A stretch of DNA of 64,000 bases, from positions 8,682,501 through 8,746,500 of the forward strand of contig NC_088311.1 of the NCBI RefSeq assembly GCF_910592395.1. Reading direction: 5' to 3'. Both the position numbers and the translations under genes were made by a program. The DNA comes from Lineus longissimus. Taxonomy: Eukaryota; Nemertea; Pilidiophora; Heteronemertea; Lineidae. Positions 39,501 to 51,500 of the stretch are shown here, in pieces; the first letter of the stretch is position 1, and each line of letters starts with the position of its first letter. The notes below the pieces were generated by a model, which had not been told where the DNA came from, searched no databases, and saw only the letters and a list, made by a program, of their open reading frames with translations.

Positions 39501-42500
39501 ACCTGGAAGTATATCTGAAGTATATCATTCTTGTTAATATCAGATATCAACGAATGCGCTCTGAATACACACAACTGCGACAAGACGAACGGCATATGCA
39601 CCAATACACCGGCAGGATCATTCACATGTTCTTGTAAAAGTGGTTTCACTGGAAACGGGAGAACATGCACTGGTAGGTAGGCCTACTCTCTCCTAGGCCA
39701 GAAGTTTTTGAAGTCAACTAATTTTATTAGGGTATACATGAGCATTTATAGGTATTAATGCTTTTTTGCATTACGTGCTCTTTGTCTTCAATAAGATAAG
39801 AAGAGGTTTCCAATTGAACACAGAACAATGATCGTTTGTCGAAAAGTTGATGACCTTCCGACCCAATCGATATAATTTGTAAGAAGAACAAAAACACCTG
39901 GAAGTATATCTGAAGTATATCATTCTTGTTTATCAGATATCAACGAATGCACTCTGAATACACACAACTGCGACAGGACGAACGGCATATGCACCAATAC
40001 ACCGGCAGGATCATTCACATGTTCTTGTAAAAGTGGTTTCACTGGAAACGGGAGAACATGCACTGGTAGGTAGGCCTACTGTCTCCTAGGTCAGAAGTTT
40101 CTGAAGTCTGCTAATGGTATTAGGGTATACATGAGCATTTATAAGGTATTAATGCTTTTCTTGCATTTCGTGGTGTTTGTCTTCAATAAGATAAGAAGAG
40201 GTTTACAATTTAACACAGAACAATGAACGTCTTTTGAAAAGTTGATGACCTTTCGACCCAATCATTTGTAATTGTGAACAAGACACATCGATATTTTCGC
40301 TTTACATAATGAACCCCCAGGTTGCATACATAAAAGAATATATTACCGTTAATGGTCTTTACTTTTAACGCACCTCGAATACCACAACTGCGACTGAACT
40401 GGTAGAATCTTCACAATTTACAGTGAGAAGGTTGTTCAGCGGAAGTATATCTTAAATATATCATTCTTGTTTATCAGATATCAACGAATGCACTGCGAAT
40501 ACACACAACTGCGACAGGACGAACGGCATATGCACCAATACACCGGAAGGATCATTCACATGTTCTTGTAAAAGTGGTTTCACTGGAAATGGGAGAACAT
40601 GCACTGGTAGGTAGGCCTACTGTCTCCCAGGTCAGAAGTTTCTGAAGTCAACTAATGTTATTAGGGGATACATGAGCATTTATAAGGTGTTAATGCTTTT
40701 TTTGCATTTCGTGGTGTTTGTCTTCAATAAGATAAGAAGAGGTTTACAACTGAACTGAGAACGATGATCGTTTTTCGAAAAGTTGATGACCTTCCGACCC
40801 AATGTAATTGTGAAAAAGACATATCGATATTTTTGCTTTACATAATGAACCCCTAGGTTGAAAACCAAAACAATATATTACTGTTAATGGTCTTTACTTC
40901 TAACGCACTTCGAATACCACAACTGCGACTGAACTCGTAGAATCTGCACAATTTACAGTGAGAAAGTTGTTCAGTGGAAGTATATCTGAAGTATATCATT
41001 CTCTTTTATCAGATGTCAACGAATGCACTGCGAATACACACAACTGCGACAGGACGAACGGCAAATGTACCAATACACCGGCAGGATCATTCACATGTTC
41101 TTGTAAAAGTGGTTTCACTGGAAACGGGAGAACATGCACAGGTAAGTTATAATGGGGAACGTGTGTGAAGCGGTTGGTTGAAAAGGAAAGGATGGGTGGG
41201 TGGGTGTCACATAAATAAATTTGTTAGTATACCGTTGTTTTTTACCTGGAGCTGAAAATCTGGCTTCACTGGATACGGGAAGATCAAGAACTTTGAGCAC
41301 ACAGTGACTATTTCGAGCTGATGATCACCTTCTCCATCTCACTTGATAAATGTGAATTTCTTTTCTTTCAAACTATTGATTGGTATGATTGAGAATTGGT
41401 ATAACTAATTTGAGGCAATGACACAATAAATCAACAATTTGACAACTAGATTTATTGTCACCACTGAGTAACGGAAAAGAAAGCACAGCGTCATTGCGAG
41501 GTGTTTCTGCCATTCTTTCAATCACTGAAATTGCTGCTGATGGTCGTGTTTTCATCCACAGCACCAAAGACAACACCAAAACCACCTCAAGGTAAGGAAG
41601 CTTTTTTAAGACCGTGTTTAAGTTGGTTCTTATGCCGAGTATGTACCACAGTGCATGACATATGTGCTATGAAAACCTCTCACTTGCTGCTCAGCCATAA
41701 GTATAAACTTAAGGTGACCTGTTATCTTCGACCTTTTTATAGCGCAGGTGGGCTAATTTCTTACTATGAAATAGATAGAGCCACTTTATGATTATCATAC
41801 ATCTATAGTCGTGTGGTCAAGCAGTGATTGCGACTACATGTACGTAATATGTATGAACTAGTATATGTTAAATGCACTGATGAGGCAAGTTATATAAAAT
41901 GATAATGCAGTCCCGTAAGAAAGTATTTTTACTGCAGCACTAATTTTTTGCTATTGCATTTCCCTATTGTAGACCTTTTGTTGAATGTGACCAAATCAGT
42001 TTGTAATATATTTCACAAAAGGTCAACAATAGGGAAATGAACAACAAGTCCGTATCAACCTGTCAAGTTCAGATGCGACAAGCGCCTAGTTTTGGTAGAG
42101 CGAGTCACATATTGTTACCTTTTTTTAGCTAGAACAACTAATTAATGGTTAGTTTCACTACCTTTTAAACTGATTTCACAGTTGGTGCAATGGAAAATAC
42201 CAGATTAGTTGTTTTTTACGATTAAATTTTAAGAGCGCTTGTTGACACTTACCTTGTCTTCGAAACGAAGTATATAACTAAAAAGCGCAATATTGACCTA
42301 TATATTTCAGCATGCACTTATACCTATGAGAATGCAGATTGTGAAGGACACAATATAAAACCGGGGATGGAGCGGAACATGGATCAGTGCCTAGACGCCT
42401 GTACCAAAAGGTCCGACTGCAAGTCAGTCCAGCATCGCAAAGTTAATAACGTAGATACTTGCTGGTTGAAAAACCATGTTTGTACTCCGACTCAACTTAC

Positions 42501-45500
42501 ACATAAAAAGAAAAATGGATTTGCTCAGTACACAAGTAAGTACTGATCTCTTTTAAAATACCGATATTTTCTTCAGTCACAATGAGTACGTGTGACAAGG
42601 TCATTCCTGAAACTGATTGAGGGTTTAGTGACAAATGTAACCGGAATAATGTACCCTTTCTTTGGTTGCTAAAACATATGCTAAATATTCCTTATTTTTT
42701 TCCAGAGAAATCGTGCGACGTTGGTAAGTTTATGAAGTTGTCTTACATATTATTTGCTGTTTGTCACATGTCGTCCGTCTTCATGAAATACGTTCTTAGT
42801 GACTACTAATATTCCTTTACTTAACATGCTAACCACTCTCTTTCTTTTAGTTTCTACTAGTTTTAAATGCATTTCTCCATTTTTCATTATCTCATTCTGA
42901 TTTTTAAAAGGTATCTAGTAAGTTACGTCAAATCATCATTCTTTGACGCAATTGTTCACCTCATTTACACATTTCCTGTACATTAAATACCGGTGCTGTG
43001 GCTTAATAGTTGTCACAAATTCAAGGTTGGTGTACTTCGAAAGGCCAAAATACTTGTGAAAATAGATTTCAGGAACAGCGTTTTATATATTATGACAATA
43101 ATAATTCGATTGAAGAAGTTGAGTGATATAGGAAAAGAGATATGCTGATAAAATTAGGATAATTTATCAGTTGATGTACTGGATATACTTTATTAAGATT
43201 TATAACATCCCGGGTCTTCCTTGTTGTAGCAAGCCAGGATCCGATTCTCGTATTTTACCAAAATAATGATTTTATTCCACATTTCATTTTTTAATCAACA
43301 GAGAATGATGTTATTAGTAAGTATATGTTCGTTAACCTTCAATGGAAATATATATTATGGCCCGAACTGTGGTTGTGCAGTTTGATAAGAAGAGGTTTGC
43401 AACTAAGAACTTTGGTTCAAAATCAAATCCTCTTCGAACTAGATTTACATTCACGTGACAGATGACAAACGTCACTTTAGAAACTTTCAGATGATTTCAG
43501 ATGATTTCAATTACGTGTATTGTACAAACTGATTCTCTCAAACCATTATTTCTCATTCCCGTATAAATGTAGGAGGCCATTCATTGAAAATTTGCAGTTA
43601 TTTTTTCAAATATCTAAATGGCATTCGGAAGTATTTAATTTGTCATTCTGTATGGTTTGATGACATCTTTTTTTATGACAACTTTATTGCAGCGTTCCTC
43701 AAGATTTTCCCTCCTATTTTCATTCAAGTTAGAAAAAAGCGAAAGAAAAACTTCGAGAAACGTTGAGGCAAAGTTACAAAAAAAAGAAATCATAAGACCA
43801 CACAAAAAGACATTAAGCTCTTTTTATGTTTATGCTTTCTCCGAATTTCGAATGTGTTGATACGATATTAAACAATGTCGTCGTATTTCAGGTTGTGCCT
43901 CTGACACCAAGTTGGAACCAAACAGTCAGACATGCATTCCAAGTAAGTGCTCGCCCTATTTTGCTCTGATATAGTTAGTCAGAAGGAGTTTCAGTGTCTT
44001 GTATCAAAGTTCTTTCGATGTTACCCAACCTACACCAGGTCATTGTTTTATCGTCAAATGATGTGGTCCTCGAAAGTATGATAGAAGAAATGTATTCATA
44101 TTCCAGCAATCTTGTGTGTGTAGGTGTTAGTCCTGTCTGCTCAACTCAGTAATTGCAATAGCTCCGCTATGATTGGCATGACCTGACACCTGTTCGACTT
44201 GCAAACTTCTTGAAATGTCATCTCGTAACTATTATGAGTTCCTCCAAGCTCATATTTGTTGTGTTTGTGGAGAAGAAGGCCTAAATTCGAGCTGTTCGTG
44301 TGTTTTTTTCTTTGTTCCAGTTGTTGTTTTTAATCATTATCATCAGATGGAACAATATTCCTATCCTATAATCTTACTTCGTTGTTAACCCTGAAAGTTG
44401 TCCCTATAATTTCCAGGATGTCCCGATGTTCAGACCAAATGGAGCGGCACGATATGTGAACCTCGTAAGTTGATTATTAACTGCCAGTGCCTTGACCCAT
44501 ACATGATTGTCAATATTGTCTGAAGACTCACTTTAGCTTATACCTTTAAGTGTACGGAACTCCTGAGTTGTGTTACTAATGCTTTTCATCTGTAGTTGCC
44601 AGAAATTGACACCCAGTTCATTAACCGTTAATCATAGATTAGTATTTCATAGCGCTTTATTTCCAATAGAGTTGCTCACGTGCGTTAGAGTGCAGTTTGA
44701 AATCGGACAGAGTTTCTTCTGTTTATCAGAAATAAAGTATTTAATTTGTAGGAAATCGTTTTCTTTGCATTTTATCTCCATTTCGTATATAATACAGCCG
44801 AGTTCATTCCACAGAGCATGGTTGTTATATATCAAATGTTTGCCTTTTAGGATGTGTTAATCCAGACACACAATGGTCCACGACCAAAGCAGAATGCATT
44901 CTCCGTAAGTATCGTCTGGGACAAATGAATCAAATCTGTCTTTGTTATTGTTCTATTTCTATGGTTGCAAACGACGGAGTGAAATGAAAACGATTTGTAC
45001 ATACACACAACGGAATATATAGGTCGAGTTGTTTGACATAACCAGTGCGCTTTGCTAAGTAAAACACATTTAAAGAATATATTAACCTATCTTTCACAGT
45101 TGGACAGAAATGCAATAATAATTTTCACCATCACGCTTACCATTTGCAGGTTGCCCAGAAGAAAAGACCAAGTGGAACCAAGAGAAGAAGACATGTGTTG
45201 ACCGTATGTATCTATTTTCCATCTAACATACACTGTAGAAAAGGTAATCGAACTCAATAATCTTTTTTTTAATGAGGTATCTTCGAATAATATGCCATGG
45301 AAAATATGGAGTGTCTGCACAATCAGTCGAACTTTAAATGGGCACCAATATCTGTCATATCGCCGTACATGCATACATGACCACTGTGAGCAATGGTGCA
45401 CTTAGCTACTACAAGGAAGAGCGAGTCCATTGGCTATTTTCTTTGTCTTTCAGGGTGGTCAATTCCACTCGGCCCGGAAAATGTCTTCGACAATTAGGTT

Positions 45501-48500
45501 TTTGTTTATCTCCGCCCTATTGGTGTGTGCACTTGGATCATCCTTCGAGTAATACAACAAGTGTATCATAGGCCACAGTGATGTATCCTGAGATCATTTT
45601 TACTCCATAAAAAAGTGATGACGACCGAGGATGATCCAGTCAGTGGTGGTCCCATTTCTGTATAATCATATCACATCGCATTGTCTATTTCTTTGTATTT
45701 ATAGGTTGTGCTAGTCACAAGCAATGGATTGTGTCGTCCAAGAAGTGTAAAGATCGTAAGTTAGATTAATTTAACTTCTCCCTTGTTTATAACAATAAAC
45801 TGAAATATCATACAGAAACACCACCTTAGTGTATCCACGTTAATTTATAGTTTTGCCCAGACAATAAACTTTTTTATTTGCTCTATTAGATATTGAAAGG
45901 CGGAAGTAATTATATATCAACCGAATCTGCTAGCCAAAGAGCAAGACGTCTGCCCAAGAAAACAAAGCATGCGACCAGTATTCGGTCCTCTTTCATGATT
46001 TTTCAAAGTTCGTGTTACTTTAATTTTAGGTTGTTCTGCTGAAAACCAATGGGTCGATGCCAAGAAGGAATGCGTTGCAAGTAGGTATACGACTTGGTTA
46101 AATGTTTGAATAAAACAATTCTGCAGATAGATGTAGGAGATCTTTTCTTAACTAGTATAAGTATGTGACATTTTCTATATTTTTATAGGAATGTTTCCCG
46201 AAGTGCTCCCTTCGCTTTATCAAGCTGAAATCCCTTGGCTCTTACCATGCATTCCAGCTTGATAACTTGATAACTTGATAATGCGAAGGGAGCACTTGGG
46301 GAAACGTTGTTGTAAAGCACCAGAAACAACTCTTAAATCTTAAATCTTAGAAAAAAAGACGACTTGTATTAGATGTATTTAAATGAGTTGATACAATTTA
46401 GAGTTTCTAATCATGTGCAGAAGAATAGCAAAGGGTTTTTGTTTTTTTTTACTTTTTTCTTTCATATCTAGTTGAAACGAAAGGCAGACTCAAAAAGACA
46501 ATTTGCAACAAAATATGCTTACTCTTATGATAATCACGCAGCTACGCTTCGTGGAATGCTGTCCATGCGTTTTTATACAAATTCTCTCTCAATTTTATCT
46601 CACGACATGATTACACTTATTCTCGAATGTTTTTCTGACCCCCAGGATGTCCAGCTGAGAAGAAATGGGAGACGAACAAGTGTGTTGACCGTAAGTAATC
46701 TTTTTTTACGACATCGACATTACAAGCTTTTGAAAATATCTTATTCTTGTTTGGAAGGATTCATTTTTAAGATGGTCTCAGTAGTCTGTGCATGCAGCCG
46801 CGTAAATTTCTCTGAAGATCCATTAATGAACACACCCAGCCCTTTCACTTCTCTACTTTAATTATGTTCAATCAAGATACTCTTCTAAAAAAGAAGTTTT
46901 GAGTTTTGAAAAATCAAGTTCCTTTGGCCGAATAAGGCATAATGTTTGCTGGCATCTGGAACATTACAAGTCACGTTGGAATCCAGTCAATTAATTGCAT
47001 AAGTGGCCATATCAAAACTAATCATGTACTATGATCTGTTACTTTAAGGAGTTTTTACTCCATACCTCTTACTCATTCGAATTTCCTTCCATCAGCTAAC
47101 CTCGTTAATATTTCCTTTATAATAAGTTTATCCAAAGGAAAAAATAATCGGTGTACTACCCTGGCAGCCATCACCAACGTAATGGTTAAAGTTCTAACAA
47201 TTTCTTTTCAAAAATGAAATGATAGTGTTGGCCTATGGTACATAAAGTCGTAGTCATATCCGAAACATTCGTTTTATTTTACATACCAGGATGCACAGAC
47301 GCAGCCAAGCAGTGGTCTGTAGTCGAGACGAAATGTGTTACACGTAAGTCTAGCATTCTTATAGATAGATAATAGAATACTGTTTGATAAGAAAGAATCA
47401 CGTCGCATCAATGTGTATGGGTCGTTGCATACGATGTACACATGTAAGTGGTAAATGCATTATAATTGTTTACTCAATACACCACCTTGGTATTAAAATG
47501 GAGAATTTTCAAGTGTGATATCATACTCTCTTTTACAGGATGCCCTGATGTCAACACAAAGTGGGACAAAACACAGGGCAAATGCATCGATCGTAAGTAG
47601 AAGTTCTCTATCCCATTTGTACTACATATCAACGTACGTTTTATTGCTGATACTTCTTTGCTTAGGTCATCAATGTTACTACTTTTATAGGGTCGTGGAA
47701 AATCATTCCACTTGGATATTTTGATGGTGTTATTTTAGTAAACAGTGCCGTCAATGGATATCTATCCTTTGACACTTGTTGGACTTATTTGATACATTTT
47801 CAGGTTGTGAAAAACACCGGGAGTGGGATAACGAGGCAAAGAAATGTACAGACCGTAAGTTATATTGACAGTGATTTTTATTGCTGTTTTTATACAATGT
47901 AATGCAATGCAATGCAATTGTATTAATTATGGCTTTGGCTCATTATTAGTAATTCCATAAAAAAACAAATTTCACTTTTTAATTTCTTATTTATTCATTT
48001 GATTATTGTTCATCATAATTTCAATCACCGCCTCCCTTCTCTCCAGGTTGTGCTGATTCTGACAAATGGAATGACGCAACGAAAAAGTGTGCAGCAAGTA
48101 AGTAAGACTAATATATACCAGTACATTTGTTTCGGTTCGGATTAAGATGACATCCTAACTAGACTTCCAGATTCACGTAAGGGATACAACCAGCAGATTG
48201 TGCATTCTTCTCAAAATAAGGAGGCAAATTGTTTTATTTAAGATGAACTTTCACAACTAGTTGTATATAATGGCGTACTTAATGGCGTAACGCGAATAAC
48301 TTATCTTCAGGGTGTCCAGCAGCTGATAAAGAATGGAAGGGGAATAAGTGTGTCGACCGTGAGTATCATCATCAAGTATAATTTATACTATAAATTAGAT
48401 AATCAATACTGTATCATTCATGTAGTTATCAACACACTAAACTTTGAAATACCGGAATGGTTCATCATCCCCAGAGGTCATGTCATACCGATTTATAGTG

Positions 48501-51500
48501 GCGACCTTAAGACTTTAAGGTGACTGCACACTGACCCCCCCCCCCCCCCGAGTTCTCTGGAGCACCGCCGGAAGAATTTCTCATAATGCATCATCCAATG
48601 CTTTATAGTACCAGAGTTATTCAAATAAATTTATTTGAAAGACTCTGATGGTGCTATCGCTAGAAAGCTATTTAGATAAGCAGTGAGAGAAAAACTGCTG
48701 GGATAAGTCATAGTGCTGCGTCAGCGATTCCCTGTCTATAAGATTGACGTGTTTTGCCTGGCTGGTTATACTCCAAGATAATTCATGAAAACTAGTCACG
48801 ATAACCCAATGGCATAGGAAGCCCCTGATCATGATGCTGGTTAGTATTCAGGTGGAACTATCTACATTATAACAAACACAATACATTTAGCTGTACATTT
48901 GCATATTCTAGGTTGCACTGACCAAGCAACAAAATGGTCCAGTGAGAAGAAGGAATGCGTTCCACGTAAGTCCAACCAACAACCTAACTTGGCTTCCCCT
49001 GTGGAGTTATTTGCGTGCAGTATCAGGCGTAGATTTACCTCGGCCAGTTATGCATGAAGTATGTTAGTTCAGGTTGGGACTCGATGGTCTGAAGTTTGAC
49101 GAAGTTGTGCTTTTACGAGCGAGCCGCAGTTTTACAATTTCATGATGTCATTATGTATACCAATAGAGGCTCGCACATGCTAATTAACTGGCTCTGGATG
49201 TTTTTGTTTAGGATCTTGACCAAAGTTACATCATGCCACGGAGTGATGACCAAGTGACAGTAACATTAGTTTTTCAAGATTGCTTCCTATGATTGATGCC
49301 GAGTTTGCTTTTTAGGTTGTACTGATGCCAAGACGACGTGGGACCAAAAACAAACCAAATGCGTGGACCGTAAGTTGCTCTACACTTCCATCATAAATAA
49401 AATTTGTATCCACAGAAAATGTCAGATTCATATAAGAACAGTAGTCACATAGGTCACGAAAAATAGCTGCATTGTAACTGGCAAAAAATCTAAAAAATTG
49501 CGTAGGCTACAAATGAGTGGCTTCATTATTCGAAGTAAGAAGTGATGTCAACAAAAATGTTGTAAATTTCTTGATTAGCAATATTTTTTAAAACAAGTAA
49601 ACAAGTAAATTTAGTAAGCAAGTTGTGAGTCTTCTGTGTCTTTTGCCTACAAGTCTTCAATTGGAGCTGGAATCGCTGCTTTCAATCACGGACACACGTA
49701 GTCATTTTTGTTCTCCTCAGGTTGTGGAAGTGCTGAACGATGGGACGACGAAACAAAGCATTGCGTTAGCCGTAAGTAACAGTCCTAGAGTTACACAGTG
49801 AACAAAATTATGGAATTTGTTAGCGTTTATGTCAAACAGTGGCCTTAGCTTGCCGAGGCACATAGCGTACAATGCTGTTCGACAATTCCTGAATCTGTAG
49901 TATTGTGATATACTTCATCACTTTGGATTTACAAGACTGTGAAATAGTCACACCTTGGGACTCTCCAATCATTTGAATTTTGCATTCTATTCACACATTT
50001 CCTAGAAGAAAATCTTATTTTCACTTTGCATTACCAAATTATAAACATTTTACATTTTTGCATTCAATGTTATAACAGGTTGTGATAGTGCAGCAGATAA
50101 GTGGGATGAAGCAACAAAACAATGTGTACCAAGTAAGTACATGTACTTATGTATTCATAACATTCTTACGCATTATTTCAGCAAGAAATTGTGTTTCTAT
50201 TATTACATTTTATGAAATGTGCAATCACCGTTCATTTACTTGTTTCATTGATTAAGTGACCGATGTGAAGAATGTTACCACTGCAACCAGGTGGTGTGGG
50301 GCGGCAACATCACGCCAGTTTTCGTTGCTGTAAAAACCAATTGGACTCCCTGCAACCAGGTGGTGTGGGGCGGCAACGTCACGCCAGTTTCCGTTGCTGT
50401 AAAAACCAATTGGACTCCCTGCAACCAGGTGGTGTGGGCTGGCAACGTCACGCCAGTTTTCGTTGTGGTAAAAACAAATTGGACTCCCTGCCCAACAGAT
50501 AATTATTCCCTGTACGTTTTTACATAAAATATTTTGGTATCGGTGGATTTAATCCTCTTGTCTGTGGTAGTATCATGAAAATTTCCAACCTTGAATGGGA
50601 AGAAAAGGATAAGCAATCTATAAAACTGCAGCAGAACTGTGGCTAGACCACCTCAAATTTGCGGTTTTGTAATAAAATGCCAACATTCGAGCATTGTAGT
50701 ACATGAACCTGGCCACGAGAAAAACGTGAGGTTGCGTGCGACATATCCGAGCCTGCACTGAAACAATATCGTCGCAAATGCTTTTTCAAAATCGAAGCTC
50801 TTCTTGGGTTTACTTCACATGATAGTTCGGTGTCACACCGTTCTCTTTACAAAATTGCCGAGTGGTTACTTCTGAAGGCGCTGTAGATTAAGCAGACATA
50901 TTTTGATTGTGAGAATAATAAGTGCACCATAATTCCTAATGCATTGTTTCCCGCTTTAGGATGTCCAGCCAGCCAGGAGTGGAAAACAGATACGTGCGTT
51001 GACCGTAAGTTTCCATCATAAAGTTCATTATAATTCGGAGAGACTTTCTGTATATCTTAAAAATCAGGTTTTGTATTCGAGAACTTTTCAGGTTGTAATC
51101 AATGTATTGTATTTATTTTGTCCTTACAGGATGTGGAACGAACGAAAAATGGCATGAACCATCAAAGAAATGTTACCGAAAAGGTAATACCTACCGAAAT
51201 ATCTATACATGTATATACATTTAAAACCGCGTAGATGTTGTTATTGACCACAAGCCAAATAAACAGTTGTGCATATTTCACATTGAAATTATAGTAAAAC
51301 AATTATTTTTGTATTAGAATTCATTAGAAGTAACTCACGCATCACTTTCACACACCAGGCATGAAAAGATAGAAAAAATATTTTGAAGGCGTATATTTTT
51401 GTTTCAACGCAGAGGTTTTTTTGGAGAGTAATCCATATAAGCTTACACGTATGAAAGCCGTGAGTATGCAGCATTAAATTTCGGTAAGGCCTGCTTGAAT

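Noticed and set aside
35561-41141. Regular spaced repeats resembling a CRISPR array
   Set aside because: The repeats are 129-nt coding exons with introns of about 270-550 nt; the genome is eukaryotic.
30831-41168. Second-frame open stretches over the EGF exons
   Set aside because: They recur only because the EGF exons are near-identical; the in-phase frame gives perfect EGF domains.
46472-46861. 129-aa open frame as a separate gene
   Set aside because: It overlaps mini-module 7 in a different frame and reads into both introns; the 45-nt exon 46646-46690 explains the conserved part.
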